A stretch of DNA of 64,000 nucleotides from Nemophila menziesii (GCA_029959085.1 JARWIR010000002.1:33691733-33755732), one strand, 5' to 3'. Shown: positions 22,013 through 34,810, counted from the stretch's first letter. A program made the numbers and translations. The notes: generated by a model from the sequence alone, not told the origin.

Positions 22013-23236
22013 ATTTAATCAAGAGTGTTTTGCAAAGTGAAGCTAGATATTGGTGTAATGTAATGATTCTTCCAACGGGAGTTATTCATGAGATAGAATC
22101 ACTCTTGAGTAGATTTCTTTGGAAGGGTAAAACAAATGACTTTTATGGAGCTAAAGTGGCTTGGAAAGAGTTATGTCAAAGTAAAGAAAATGGAGGATTA
22201 GGCATACCTAATCTTCTCCAAATTAATCAAGTTGCTATTCTTAAAGCTTTTTGGAGAATGTATGGTTATAAAGATAATATTTGGTCTCGACGGGTCTACT
22301 CAAATTGGCTAAGGAACAAGAGTATATGGAGCATTACTTATGATATTAATCTTCCTTGGGCATGGAGAGCTATGCTTAATGTGAGGTACATTGCTTTTAA
22401 ATATATTGTACATGATGTTGGTAATGGGGAAAGAACCTATATGTTAAATGATAGGTGGATTAAGGGAAAGTGTGTTGGTGATATTTGTGAACATAAGGAT
22501 GCTATTTCTTTAGGGAATTACAATATCAATAAAAAGGTGATGGATTATTATATTGGGAAGAGGTGGAGATTTCCACCTAAGCTCAATAAGGTGTATGAGG
22601 TTGTAAAAGATATGATGCTTAATGATGATAGATACTATAAGATGGGGGAGATAAAGGGTTTAAAGCCTCGGATGTTATGTATGACCTAAGGGGTCCTAAT
22701 GAGAAAACAAAATGGTATAGTGTGGTGTGGCATAAATGGCGTATGCCAAAGCACAAGTTTTGTGCTTGGTTAATTTGTAAGGATAGGTTGAGCACTAAGG
22801 ATAGGCTTAGTAAGTGGGGAATGGAAGTGGACAAGTTATGCTACCTTTGCTTTGAGGAATATGAATCTAGAGATCACCTATTTGTTGATTGCAAATTTAC
22901 TACTTTGGCTTGGAAGAAGATTTGTGCTCTTCATTATTGGCATAACTCGGGTAATACTTGGGAGGAAATACTTGATTCTATGCTTCAATTTGATGGTAAC
23001 TCCTTAAAAGATACCATATCAAACATTACATTTCTTAGCTTTCTTTATTGTATTTGGGATATGAGGAATAAAAAGGAGTTTAAGAAGATGCATCCTAAAT
23101 ATGAGGATATTGTGAAAATAGTTGTGAAAGATGTTCAATAGACACTTTGGAATAGAAGGTTATTTAAAAGGAGTTTTGAGAATATGCTATTGGTGGCAAG
23201 ATGGAAGCTACATGGAGTGAGTACTCAAGGGAGATG

Positions 23237-23523
23237 AGTAAGAAAAACAAGCAAGCTTGGAGCTTGGACCTAGTAATAGATTTTAGCAATTGTTGTATAG
23301 GGTTTGATTTCCTACCAATGGTTGTATAGGATGCTCTTATTTTGATTTATTTCCTTCTAGCAATGGTTGTATAGGTTGATTGCAAGTTGATAGGTTTACT
23401 TTCCTAGTAAATGTTGTATAGGGTTTATTTTTCCTAGCCATGCTTGTTTTTTAGTCAAAAACAAGTAGGGTTTGATTTGTACTTGTCATTTTGTGGATAT
23501 AAAATGGTAGGTTTAATAAAAAA
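23237..23523 (+). other. LINE A2 3' UTR
   Basis: Repeated degenerate CTAGCAATGGTTGTATAGGG units, a hairpin at 23443-23465 (CTTGTTTTT / AAAAACAAG, loop TAGTC) and a tail GGTAGGTTTAATAAAAAAAA. It is laid out as in LINE A1 and A3. Confidence 0.78.
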
Positions 23524-26510
23524 AAGCACTAAACCCCATACCTTAATCCTAAAACCTTCATCACTGAACCCTAACCACGGATAGGATAATAACGTGAAGA
23601 TTTTGGCTTGATTTTATCATCCAAACCCTCTGCAAATCGTTTTTAAGATTTTTGAAGTTCCCAGGAGGATTTTTGCTAACTTTCGCATACTTTCTCGGAA
23701 TAGGGCACATAATATATGTTTTTGAGTGTGTTGGGCCTTTTGGGACCGACATATAGCTTCTCCATCTAAGATCATTTGTTTTACGTTTTGAGATGTGTTT
23801 TGTTGACTTTTAGGTTGTTTATAGTATTCTATTTTAGTATATCGTATTTTGGGTCCGTTATGTTTTTACCAACTGTAAAATTCAACCCTAATTTCTAAAT
23901 TATCTAACATTATACCCTAAACTATAAACAAAAAACATTAAACCTATAACCTACACCTAATCCATCACCATATGCCCTAAATACAAACCATAAACACTAA
24001 CAATAAACCGTAACCAGAAACCCCAAACCCTAAACAGTAAACCCTATACCCTAATCCCAAAACCTTAATCACTGAACCCTAACCATGGAAAGGATAATAA
24101 CGTGAAGATTTGGGCTCGTTTCTATCATCCATACCCTCTGCAAACCGTTTTTAAGATTTTTGAACGTCCTAGGAGGATTTTTGCTAACTTTCACATACTT
24201 TCTCAGAATGGGGCACATAATATATGTTTTTTGAGTGCGTCGGGCCTTCTGGGTCCGACATATAGCTTCTCCATCTAAGATAATTTGTTTTACGTTTTGA
24301 GATGTGTTTTGTTGACTTTTAGGTTGTTTTTAATATTCTATTTTAGTATATCTTATTTTGGGGCCGTTAGGTTTTTACCAACTGTAACATTCAACACTAA
24401 TTTCTAAAATCTCTAACATTACACCCTAAACTATAAACACAAAACCTTAACCCTATAACCTACACCTAATCTATCACAATAAGCCCTAAATACTAACCAT
24501 AAACACTAACAATAAACCGTAACCAGAAACCCCAAACCCTGAACACTAAACCCTATACCCTAATCACAAATACTTAATCACTGAACCCTAACCATGGAAA
24601 GGATAATAACGTGAAGATTTTGGATCGTTTCTATCATCCAAAACCTCTGCAAACCGTTTTTAAGATTTTTGAAGTTCCCAGGAGGATTTTGCTAACTTTC
24701 GCATAATTTCTCAGAATGGTGCACATAATATATGTTTTTGAGTGCGTTGGGCGTTCTATGACCGACATATAGCTTCTCCATGTAAGATCATTTGTTTTAC
24801 GTTTTGAGATGTGTTTTGTTGACTTTTAGGTTGTTTTTAATATTCTATTTTAGTATATCGTATTTTGGGTTCGTTAGGTTTTTACCAACCGTAAATTTCA
24901 ACCCTAATTTCTAAAATCTCTAACATTATAACCTAAACTATAAACACAAAACCTTAACCCTTTAACCTACGCCTAATCAATAACCATAAACACTAACAAT
25001 ACACCGTAACCAGAAACCCCAAACCCTAAACACTAAACCCTTTACCCTAATCCCAAAACCTTAATCACTGAACACGAACCATGGAAAGGATAACAACGTT
25101 AAGATTTTGGCTCGTTTCTATAATCCAAACCCTCTGCAAACCGTTTTACGATTTTTGAAGTTCCCAGGAGGATTTTTGTTAACTTTCGCATACTTTCTCA
25201 GAATGGGGCACATAATATATATTTTTGAGTGCGTTGTGCCTTCTATGACCGACATATAGCTTCATCATCTAAGATCATTTGTTTTACGTTCTGAGATGTG
25301 TTTTGTTGACTTTTAGGTTGCTTTTAATATTGTATTTTAGTATATCGTATTTTGGGTCCGTTAGGTTTTTACCAACCGTAACATCTACCATAATTTCTAA
25401 AATCTCTAGCATTTTATACCATATAAACACAAAACCTTAACCCTATAACCTACACCTAATCTCCATCACCATAAGCCCTAAATACTAACCATAAACGCTA
25501 ACAATAAACCGTAACCAGAAACACCAAACCCTAAACACTAAACCCTATACCATATACCCTAATACCATAACCTTAATCACTGAACCCTAACTACGGAAAG
25601 GATAATAACGTGAAGATTTTGGCTCGTTTCTATTATTTAAACACTCTGCAAACCGTTTTTAAGATTTTTGAAGTTCCCTGGAGGATTTTTGCTAACTTTT
25701 GCATATTTTCTCATAATAGGGCACAATATATATGTTTTTTGAGTGCGTTGGGCCTTTTGGAACCGAAAGATCACTTCACCATCTAGATCATCTGTTTTAC
25801 GTTTTGAGATGTGTTTTGTTGACTTTTAGGTTGTTTTTAATATTCAATTTTAGGATATCGTATTTTGGGTCCGTTAGGTTTTTACCAACCGTAACATTCG
25901 ACCCTAAACTAAAATCTCTAACATTATACCCTAAACCATAAACACAAAACCTTAACCCAATAAACTACACCTAATCCATCACCATAAGCCTGCCATGGAA
26001 AGGATAATAACGTGAAGATTTTGGCTTGTTTCTATCATCCAAACCCTCTGCAAAACGTTTTTATGATTTTTGAAGTTCCCAGGAGGAGTTTTGCTAACTT
26101 TCGCATACTTTCTCAGAAGGGGGCACATAATATATGTTTTTTGAGTACGTTGGGCCTTCTGGGTCCGACAAATAGCTTCTCCATCTAAGATAATTTGTTT
26201 TACATTTTGAGATGTGTTTTGGTAACTTTTAGGTTGTTTTTAATATTCTATTTTAGTATATCGTATTTTGGGCCAGTTAGGCTTTTACCAACCGTAACAT
26301 TCAACCCTAATTTCTAAAATCTCTAACATTATACCTTAAACTATAAACACAATCTTAACCCTATAACCTACACAAAATCCATCACCATAAGCCCTAAATA
26401 CTAACCATAAACACTAACAATAAACCGTAACCAGAAACCTCAAAACCTAAACACTAAACCCAAACCCTAAACACTAAACCCTAAACACAGAGACACTAAA
26501 CGCTAAACCC
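23524..26510. repeat. Satellite array, left arm segment 3 (about 6 monomers)
   Basis: Six diverged monomers of about 500-510 bp, with the anchor ATGGAAAGGATAA and its variants near 24084, 24594, 25080, 25593 and 25994. The monomer ending near 25990 is shortened: it jumps from CATAAGCC to TGCCATGGAAAGG, losing most of the telomere-like tract. The last 55 bp before LINE A3 are an expanded run of CCCTAAACACTAAA-like units. No gene is present. Confidence 0.93.
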
Positions 26511-26562
26511 CACACATTGCTCCTCCTTCTCTCCTCTTTCTCTCTCTAGGGTTTGAAGTTTT

Positions 26563-26689
26563 AGTCAAAGTTTGACTATGCTTTGACTCCCGTTGACCAA
26601 AGTTGACCCATCACCATCACCGATGACTCGGCGATGCTATGGTTGGAGTTTGATCGGAGATTGACTGGAGGTTTGACCTCAGTTTGACT
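26563..26689 (+). promoter_or_regulatory. W-box cluster in the LINE A3 leader
   Basis: Seven direct TTGAC[C/T] cores plus one inverted GTCAA in about 127 bp, just downstream of a pyrimidine-rich tract at 26519-26548. The layout matches the ORF1-only element and LINE A2. Confidence 0.5.
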
Positions 26690-27145
26690 GAAGTTGAAAA
26701 ATTTTCATATCCTAAATTTTAATTTTCTTTGGTTTTAATTTCATTTGGTTTGATTTGATTTGGAGTTTGGAAATTAATTCAAGGTCGAGATAGTGGAAAT
26801 CTGAGTAGGATTGGTTTGTCGGCTGTGTGAAGGTGAGGAAGGTGAGTGTGAGATACGCGCTGTGTAGATTGGGTGTGGTTTTGACGCGGAGACAGGTTTT
26901 AATTTCCGATTTAATTGGAAAGCTGTGTTTGGAAAGTTGCGTTTGATTAAGTAATAATTAGGTAATAACGGCGTATCAGCATTAAATTTCGCATTAGAAT
27001 CAACAAATAATTCCGTGCAAAATCAACTCCGAATTTTGTGCTTTTATTTTGCGAATTAAATTCGATTTTCTGGGTTTCTTGCTGATTTCTTCACCGTTTT
27101 CAGTAATTCTTTTTTTGCTGAGCTTCTTTTTTCAAGTCTGATCCA

Positions 27146-28818
27146 ATGGCGCCGAGGAAGAAAGCTGATAATAAGGAGAACAAGGGTAGTGCTGAAACAA
27201 AGGAGGTTGGAACGAAAATAATGCCTATAAAAGGTAAATACGTACCTGCAACTCCCGTGATTCAAGTTAGCAATAACTTTTCTGCTGCAAAACGCATTAA
27301 TTTGATGAACAAAAGTGCTGAGGAGTGTGTGGAGTATGATTCTAGTATGAAGGATAGTGATTCAAGGAGTGTGGACAACCTATTCGATGAAAGTTCCAAG
27401 AGAGGAACAGAAACTGTAGTAGCTGATTTAACCTTACTTAGCTCCAATGAAAGCATCCAAGCTACTCAAATCATTGATTGTACAATGGTTGAGGGGATGA
27501 ATGGACAAGATGGGGCCCTAATTGAGGGTGAGGCTCCTAATTCCCTCGAGAATAGCTTGAATGTGAGTCACAAGGAGGATTACTCTACTTTAGGTGCAGG
27601 AATGGGAGGAATTTCTCCACCTAGTGAAAGTACCCTCTTGGGAGTAGCACAAGGTCAAGGTGTGGAGGATGAGGATGAATATGAGGTAGAAATTATTGAG
27701 GAAAAAAGTGGGAAGTAAGTGGACATAATTATTCAAGAAGAGTGATCAAGAGTTGAAGCTAAAATACTTTGCTCCTAGTCAAGTAGAAGATGAGCTCATG
27801 GTTAAACCACCTAGAGATATAGTGAAGAGTGGGATAATTGCTTAGTTGGACAATTCTTTAGAGAAGCTCCTGAATATCACATGGTTAGAAGCATGGTTAA
27901 TTCTCAATGGAGAAATTGTGGTAAAGTGGAGATCAAGTCTACTGATAATGGAAGTGTTTCTATTCAAATTCCAAGGTGAGCAAGAATGTAACAACATACT
28001 AGTGAAAGTTTGGCATGTTATATGTAGGATTATGATATTGAGAAAGTAGGAACCTAACATGAAGTTTGATAAGCTTGATTTGACTAAGGTTCCACTATGG
28101 GTGAAGTTGAGAAAGGTACCATTACAATTGTGGACTAATGATGGGTTAAGCTATATATGTAGTGCTTTGGGTATCCCAATCCAAATAGACCCTATTACTA
28201 AGACAAAAAATAGGCTAAGCTTTGCTAAAGTGTGTGTAGAAGTTAATATGACAAAGGAGCTTGTTAAAAGGGTGAAGGTTGATGTTGAGGAGGATGGGAT
28301 TCATGTGGTGGAGGCTTACTATGAGTGGTTACCTCCAAGATGCTCTAATTGCAAGGCTTTGGGGCATAAGGAGATTAATTGTAGTCAAGGAAGGAAAGAA
28401 CCTAGACCTAAACCAAACAAAACCTATAACCAACCTATACCAAACCAAGTTAACCACCAACCTAAGCCAAACCAAGCTAATCACCAACCAAACCAAAACA
28501 AAGTTCAAAAGAGGGTTGAAGAATGGAGGGTAGTCCAAAGAAAAAAAAAAGAGAAGAAGGATGATGAAGTTCAGATTCCTAACACCAAAAACACAACTAC
28601 AACTCCATCTCAAAGTGTGGGAAGTAGTAGTGCAAAGGGGAAAGAAAACCCCTAGTACACCTAGAGAAAGTGCTTACAATTCTAATATTTTTGAAGGGGA
28701 GTTAAGTAACTCCTTTTGTGCTTTAAATATGGCTAATGAAAACATTGAAGAGGCTTTGAATAGGTTTGTGGGAAGTACCCATAGTGAAGGAGAACCTCCT
28801 GATTTAAATGATAATTAG
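27146..28818 (+). pseudogene. LINE A3 ORF1 protein (DUF4283 + CCHC knuckle), frameshifted
   Basis: Starts M-A-P-R-K-K-A-D-N at 27146. The N-terminal part is open to 27718, where a small deletion after GKSGK-like sequence shifts the frame. Further breaks lie near 27830-28050. The DUF4283 core and the complete zinc knuckle CSNCKALGHKEINC are readable from 28059, then an Asn/Gln/Pro-rich basic region, another shift near 28650, and the tail ending PPDLNDN at TAG 28816-28818. This stop overlaps the ORF2 ATG at 28808. It shows what the native ORF1 end looks like in this family. Confidence 0.85.
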
Positions 28819-31800
28819 CTCTTGGAATGTAAGAGGTTTAAATCTAAGCCTCAAACAAAAAGAAGCTATTCATGTTATACAAGATAAAAAAGTTGATCTA
28901 GTTGGTTTATTGGAGACTAAAATGACTCTACAAAGCTACAATAATTTCACAATACTTATTTGAGTAATTAGGGTACTATAACTAATCATGATAAGGATGA
29001 TAGGGGAAGAATATGTATAAAGTGGAATAAGAATGTTTTGGATGTAAAGTGTCTTGATTCAACTAGCCAAGCCATCTTCCTTGAGGTACATGATATATAT
29101 AATAAGAAAACATTTAATTGTGTGATCGTATATGCAGATAATGATGAGGATAAAAGGGTTATTCTATGGGAAACACTTTGTGAATGGATAGTTAATAATG
29201 GGGACTCTCCATGTATTTGGTGTGCGGATTATAATGAAATTACTAAATTTGAGAAAAGAATGGGTTGTACTAGTCTTCATAAGAGCTCTCATGAATTTGT
29301 GGAATGTATTAATGATAATGGGATGGTGGAACATCCTAGCCAAGGGTGTTGCTACACTTGGACTAATAGAAGAATATATGGGTTTGTATCTAGTAAAATT
29401 GATAAAATATTTATAAATGATGCTTGGTTCACTTGCTTCAAGTCTCATTTGATGATTGAAGCTCCTGGAATTTCAGATCACTCTAATCTTATTCTCAAAA
29501 TTCAGGGGAGTTCAAATACTAAACCTTCAACTTTTAAATTTTTTAATGTCTGGACTGACCATGATGAATTTCTGCCTTTGATTGAAAAGGTGTGGAAAGT
29601 TGAGGTCAAAGGAAGTATGATGTATAAAGTGTTGAATAAATTGAAGGAAGTAAAGAAAGCTCTCAAGATTTTTAATAGGAAATACTTTCATCACTCAACA
29701 CAAGAAATAATGAAGCTTGAAGAGGAGCTTGAGAAGGTACAAATTATGCTTATGAATGGAGATAATTCTATGCTTTCCATTGAGAAGGAGCTTAGGGACA
29801 AACTTATGCATCTTCTTAATATTCAAGAGGAGATTTTAAAGCAAAAATATGGAATTACTTGGTGAGAAGGGTGATTGTAGCACTACCCTTTATCATAAGA
29901 GCATCAAGGCTAGAATCACACAAAACCGAGTTGCCTCTATTGTGACTGAAAATGGTGATATTGTTGTTGAAGATGAGGCTATTCATGATGAATTTATCAA
30001 GTACTACACTAGTTTGATTGGTACTAAGGATGTTTTTGAAGAAAGTGATAGCTCTAGTTGTTTATATAAGCTTGTTGATAAAGCTATTACTAAAGAAGAA
30101 GCAAAAGAAATGGTGAAAGACATTACTAGTAAGGAGATTAAAGAAGCTATTTTCTCTATTGATATCTCAAAAGCTCCTGGCTCAGACGGTTAGTGCTTTC
30201 TTTAAAGCTACTTGGAATATTATTGGGGAGGATGTTTGTAATGCTATAAAGGAAACTTTCAAGAATAGACAAATCTTGAAGCAAATTAATGCTACTAATC
30301 TTGTTCTTATTCCCAAGGTTAAAAATCCCACTTCAGTAAAGAGTTTTAGGCCCATTGCTTGTTGTAATATCCTTTATAAAGCTACATCTAAAGTCATTGC
30401 TAATAGGATGAAGAAAAGCCTTGAGGAGCTTAAATCTAAAAATCAAGCTTCTTTTGTGGGAGGAAGAAGTATTTCTGATAATATATTGGTTGCTCAAAGT
30501 GTGGTGGCAGGTTATGATAGAAAGGACTTGAGTCCATGGTGTACTTTAAATATTGATCTTCAAAAGGCTTTTGATACAATTAATTGGAGGTACCTTATTC
30601 AACTACTTCAAATTATGGGATTTAATAGAAAGTTTATATCTTGGATCAAGATGTGTATTGCAACACCTATGTTCTCTTTGTGCATTAATGGAAGTGTGTG
30701 TGGTTATTTCAAAGGAGAAAGAGGATTAAGACAAGGTGATCCTTTATCTCCTTATCTATTTGTTGTATGTATGCAAGGTTTCTCTTCTATTCTTGAGAAA
30801 GTGGCACATAATAAAGCTTTTACTTATCACCCTAATTGTGCTAGAATGGATTTGAACCATCTTATATTTGCTGATGATTGTTTAGTTTTCTTTAATGGTG
30901 ATAAGGACTCGGCTAAGAGACTTAAACAAGGCTTTGATCTCTTCTCTAGACTTTCTGACCCTAAAATAAGTCCTGAAACGAGTGAGCTATATATGGGAGG
31001 TTGTAACAAAGATCTTCATGATGATTTGAGTAGTATTCTCAATGTTAAGAAGGGTAAACTTCCCGTTAGATATCTTGGGGCACCTTTAACTACAAAAGTC
31101 CCTAATAGTTTAATGTGTGCTACCCTTATTAATAATATAGTTGGAAGCGTTGAAGGGTGGATGCATAGATTTCTTACATTTGCAGGAAGGCTTCACTTAA
31201 TCAAGAGTGTTTTGCAAAGTAAAGCTAGATATTGGTGTAATGCAATGATTCTTCCAATGGGAGTTATTCATGAGATAGAATCACTCTTGAGTAGGTTTCT
31301 CTGGAAGGGTAATACTAATGATTTTCATGGTGCTAAAAAGGCTTGGAAAGAGTTATGTCATAGTAAAGAAAATGGAGGACTAGGCATACCTAATCTTCTC
31401 CAAATAAATCAAGTTGCTATTCTTAAAGCTTTTTTGGAGAATGTATGGTTATAAAGATAATATTTGGTCTCAATTGGTCTACTCAAATTGGCTAAGGAAT
31501 AAGATTATATGGATCATTAAATATGATAGTAAACTTCCTTGGACATGGAGAGCTATGCTTAATATGAGGTACCTTGCTTTTAAATATATTATACATGATA
31601 TTGGAAATGGAGAAAGAACATATATGTTAAATGATAGATGGATAAAGGGAAAGTGTGTTGGTAATATTTGTGAACAAAAGGATGCTATTTCTTTGGGTAA
31701 TTACAATATTAACAAAAAGGTGATGGATTATTACATTGGGAAGAGGTGGAGATTTCCACCTAGGCTCAATAAGGTGTATGAGGTGGTAAATGATATGGTG

Positions 31801-32420
31801 CTTAGTGATGAAAATGATACTATAAGAGGGGGAGATAAAGGCTTTAGGACCTCAGATGTTATGTATGACCTAAGGGGTCCTAATGAGAAAACAAAATGGT
31901 ATAGTGTGGTGTGGCATAAATGGAGTATACCAAAGCACAAATTTTGTGCTTGGTTAATTTGTAAAGATAGATTAAGAACTAAAGACAGGCTTAGCAATTG
32001 GGGAATGGAAGTAGACAAGTTGTGCTACCTTTGCTTTGAAGAACATGAATCTAGAGACCGATCACCTATTTGTGAATTGCAAATTTACTACTTTGGGTTG
32101 GAAGGAAATTTGTGCTCTTCATAATTGGCACAACTCGGGAAATTTGTGATTTTATGCTTAAATTTGATTGTAACACCTTAAAAGATACCATATCAAACCT
32201 TACTTTTCTTTATTGTATTTGGGATGTGAGGAATAAAAAGGAGTTTAAGAATATACATACTAAATATGTGGATATTGTGAAAATAGTTGTGAAAGATGTT
32301 CAATACACACTTTGGAATAGGAAATTATTTAAAAGGAGTGTTGAGAATATGAGATTGGTGGCAAGATGGAAGCTACATGGAGTACTCAAGGGAGGAGAGC
32401 AAGAAGAACAAGGAAGATAG
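28808..32420 (+). pseudogene. LINE A3 ORF2: endonuclease / reverse transcriptase / zf-RVT, broken
   Basis: Starts at ATG 28808 (M-I-I-S-S-W-N-V-R-G), overlapping ORF1 by 11 nt. The endonuclease has LLETK, ADYNEI and an intact SDHS. A 1-nt loss near 28950 and a TGG-to-TAG change near 28970 break the N-terminal part. A deletion near 29864 removes AQK; a 7-nt loss near 30188 disrupts PGPDGF. The reverse transcriptase then reads for 431 codons, with GERGLRQGDPLSPYL and catalytic FADD at 30867-30878. One extra T near 31435 and a short insertion near 32060 in the zf-RVT region (CYLCFEEHESRD) break the end. The stop is TAG at 32418-32420. The gene is inactive, but it has the least damaged LINE A reverse transcriptase here. 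Confidence 0.9.
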
Positions 32421-32685
32421 CTTGGAGCTTGGACCTAGTAATAGATTTTAGCAATGGTTGTATAGGGTTTAATTTCCTAGCAATGGTTGTATAGGGTGCT
32501 CTTTATTTTGATTCATTTTTCTAGCAATGGTTGTATAGGTTGTTTGCAAGTTGATAGGTTTAAATTCCTAGTAAATGTTGTATAGGGTTTGTTTTTCCTA
32601 GTCATGCTTGTTTTTTAGTCAAAAACAAGTAGGGGTTTGATTTGTACTTGTCATTTTGTGGATATAAAATGGTAGGTTTGATAAA
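32421..32685 (+). other. LINE A3 3' UTR
   Basis: Four CTAGCAATGGTTGTATAGGG-like units, a hairpin at 32607-32629 (CTTGTTTTT / AAAAACAAG, loop TAGTC) and poly(A). The hairpin stem is identical to that in LINE A1 and A2. Confidence 0.8.
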
Positions 32686-34749
32686 AAACACTAAAAGCTA
32701 TACCCTATACCCTAATACCAAAACCATAATCACTGAAACCTAACCATGGAAAGGATAATAACTTGAAGATTTTGGCTCGTTTTATCATCAAAACACTCTG
32801 CAAACTTTTTTTAAGATTTTTGAAGTTCCCGGGAGGGTTTTGCTAACTTTCGCCATACTTTCTCAGAATGGGGCACATAATATATGTTTTTTGAGTGTGT
32901 TGGGACTTCTGGGACCGACATATAGCTTCTCTATCTAAGTTACATTGTTTTTCCTTTTGAGATGTGTTTTGTTGAATTTTAGGTTTTTATTATATTCTAT
33001 TTTAGTATATCGTATTTTGGGTCCATTAGGTTTTTACCAACCGTAACATTCAACCCTAAATTCTAAAAATCTCTAACATTATAGCCTAAACCATAAACAC
33101 AAAACCTTAACCCCATAACCTACACCTAATCCATCACCATAAACCCTAAATACTAACCATAAACACTAACAATAAACCGTAACCAGAAACCCCAAACCCT
33201 AAACATTAAACCCTATACTCTAATCCCAAAACCTTAATCACTGAACCCTAACCATGGAAAGGATAATAACGTGAAGATTTGGACTCTTTTCTATCATCCA
33301 AACCTCTGCAAACCGTTTTTAAGATATTTGAAGCTCCCGGGAGGATTTTTGCTAACTTTCGCATACTTTCTCAGAATTGGGCACATAATATATATTTTTT
33401 GAGTGTGTTGGGCCTTCTGGGACCGACATATAGCTTCTCCATCTAAGATCATTTGTTTTACGTTTTGAGATGTGTTTTGTTGACTTTACCCATGTTGTTT
33501 TTAATATTCTACTTTAGTATATCGTATTTCGGGTCCGTTAGGTTTTTACCAACCGTAAAATTCAACCCTAATTTCTAAAATCTCTAACATTATACCCTAA
33601 ACTATAAACACAAAACCTTAACCTTATAACCTACACCTAATCCATCACCATAAGCCCTAAATACTAACCATAAACACTAACAATAAACCGTAACCAGAAA
33701 CCCCAAACCCTAAACACTAAACCCTATACCCTGATTCCAAAACCTTAATCACTGAACTCTAACCATGGAAAGGATAATAATGTGAAGATTTGGGCTCGTT
33801 TCTATCATCCAAACCTCTGTAAACCGTTTTTAAGATTTTTGAAGTTCTCGGGAGGATTTTTGCTAACTTTCGCATACTTTCTCAGAATGGGGCACATAAT
33901 ATATGTTTTTTGAGTGCGTTGGGCCTTCTGGGACCGACATATAGCTTCTCCATCTAAGATAATTTTTTTAACGTTTTGAGATGTGTTTTGTTGACTTTTA
34001 GGTTGTTTTTCCTATTCTATTTTACTATATCGTATTTTGGGTCCGTTAGATTTTTACCAACCGTAACATTCAACCCTAATTTCTAGAATCTCTAACATTA
34101 TACCCTAAATTATAAACACAAAATCTTAACCCTATAACCTACACCAAATCCATCACCATAAGCCCTAAATACTAACCATAAACACTAATTATAAACCGTA
34201 ACCAGAAACCTCAAACCCTAAACATTAAACCCTATACCCTACACCCTAATACCAAAACCTTAATCACTGAACCCTAACCATGGAAAGGATAATAACGTGA
34301 AGATTTTGGCTCGTTTCTATCATCCAAACACTCTGCAAACCGTTTTAAAGATTTTTAAAGTTCCCGGGAGGATTTTTGCTAATTTTGGCATACTTTCTCA
34401 GAATGGGGCACATAATATATGTTTTTTGAGTGCGTCGGGCCTTCTGGGTCCGACATATAGCTTATCCATCTAAGATCATTTGTTTTACGTTTTTGAGATG
34501 TGTTTTGTTGACTTTTAGCTTGTTTTTCATATTCTATTTTCGTATATCGTATTTTGGGTCCGTTAGGTTTTTACCAACCGTAACATTCAACCCTAATTTC
34601 TAATATCTCTATCATTATACCCTAAACTATAAACACAAAATCTTAACCCTATAACCTACACCAAATCCATCACCATAAGCCCTAAATACTAAACATAAAC
34701 ACTAACAATAAACCGTAACCAGAAACCTCAAACCCTAAACATTAAACCC
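32686..34749. repeat. Satellite array, left arm segment 4 (about 4 monomers)
   Basis: Four monomers of about 510 bp with anchors near 32746, 33256, 33765 and 34278. From LINE A3's right flank to the SINE's left duplication is 2,051 bp, close to four monomers, so the insertion points are in the same phase. No gene is present. Confidence 0.94.
34737..34749. repeat. Left target-site duplication of the SINE
   Basis: AAACATTAAACCC, repeated exactly at 34979-34991. It is the satellite position used by the LINE A insertions, in a monomer carrying CATT for CACT. Confidence 0.92.
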
Positions 34750-34756
34750 GGTGAGC

Positions 34757-34768
34757 TAGCTCATATGG
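34757..34768 (+). promoter_or_regulatory. SINE A box (RNA polymerase III)
   Basis: TAGCTCATATGG resembles the tRNA A-box consensus TRGCNNAGNNGG, with one deviation. It lies 31 bp upstream of the B box, a normal spacing. Confidence 0.75.
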
Positions 34769-34799
34769 CCAGGGCTCTGTCTCTCAAGTGAAAGTGCAT

Positions 34800-34810
34800 G
34801 GTTCGAATCC
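34800..34810 (+). promoter_or_regulatory. SINE B box (RNA polymerase III)
   Basis: GGTTCGAATCC is a perfect match to the tRNA B-box consensus GGTTCGANNCC. Confidence 0.85.

Larger units (their letters stand above)
18045..23236 (+). pseudogene. LINE A2 ORF2: endonuclease / reverse transcriptase / zf-RVT, broken
   Basis: Starts at ATG 18045 inside the ORF1 reading frame (M-I-I-I-S-W-N-V-R-G). The endonuclease has LLETK, but the active-site SDH motif reads SDN (ISDNSNL), a probable loss of the catalytic His. A 1-nt deletion near 18466 shifts the frame; others lie near 19135, 19240, 19655 and 19805. The reverse transcriptase keeps LIFADDC near 20105-20125. A solo LTR splits the gene at 20439-22007, then the C-terminal part continues from 22013 with the zf-RVT region (CAWLICKDRLSTKDRL, CYLCFEEYESRDHLF, DCKFTTLAW). 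The exact end is uncertain because of frameshifts. The gene is inactive. Confidence 0.88.
15793..23523 (+). mobile_element. LINE A2: full-length L1-type retrotransposon, interrupted by a solo LTR
   Basis: Begins ACACATTTCTCCTCC and contains 5' leader, ORF1, ORF2, 3' UTR and poly(A). Without the solo LTR and its extra 5 bp it is about 6.16 kb, nearly the same as LINE A3. The flanks are AAACACTAAACCC at 15780-15792 and AAGCACTAAACCC at about 23524-23536 (one base changed). The copy is coding-defective. Confidence 0.93.
26511..32685 (+). mobile_element. LINE A3: full-length L1-type retrotransposon (6.2 kb)
   Basis: Begins CACACATTGCTCCTCC and ends in GGTAGGTTTGATAAAAAA. It contains leader, ORF1, ORF2 and 3' UTR without foreign insertions, so it is the best structural reference for LINE A in the window. 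The flanks are AAACGCTAAACCC (26498-26510) and AAACACTAAAAGC (32686-32698). They occupy the same satellite position as the other copies, but the duplication is imperfect, which fits an old insertion or altered flanks. Confidence 0.93.
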
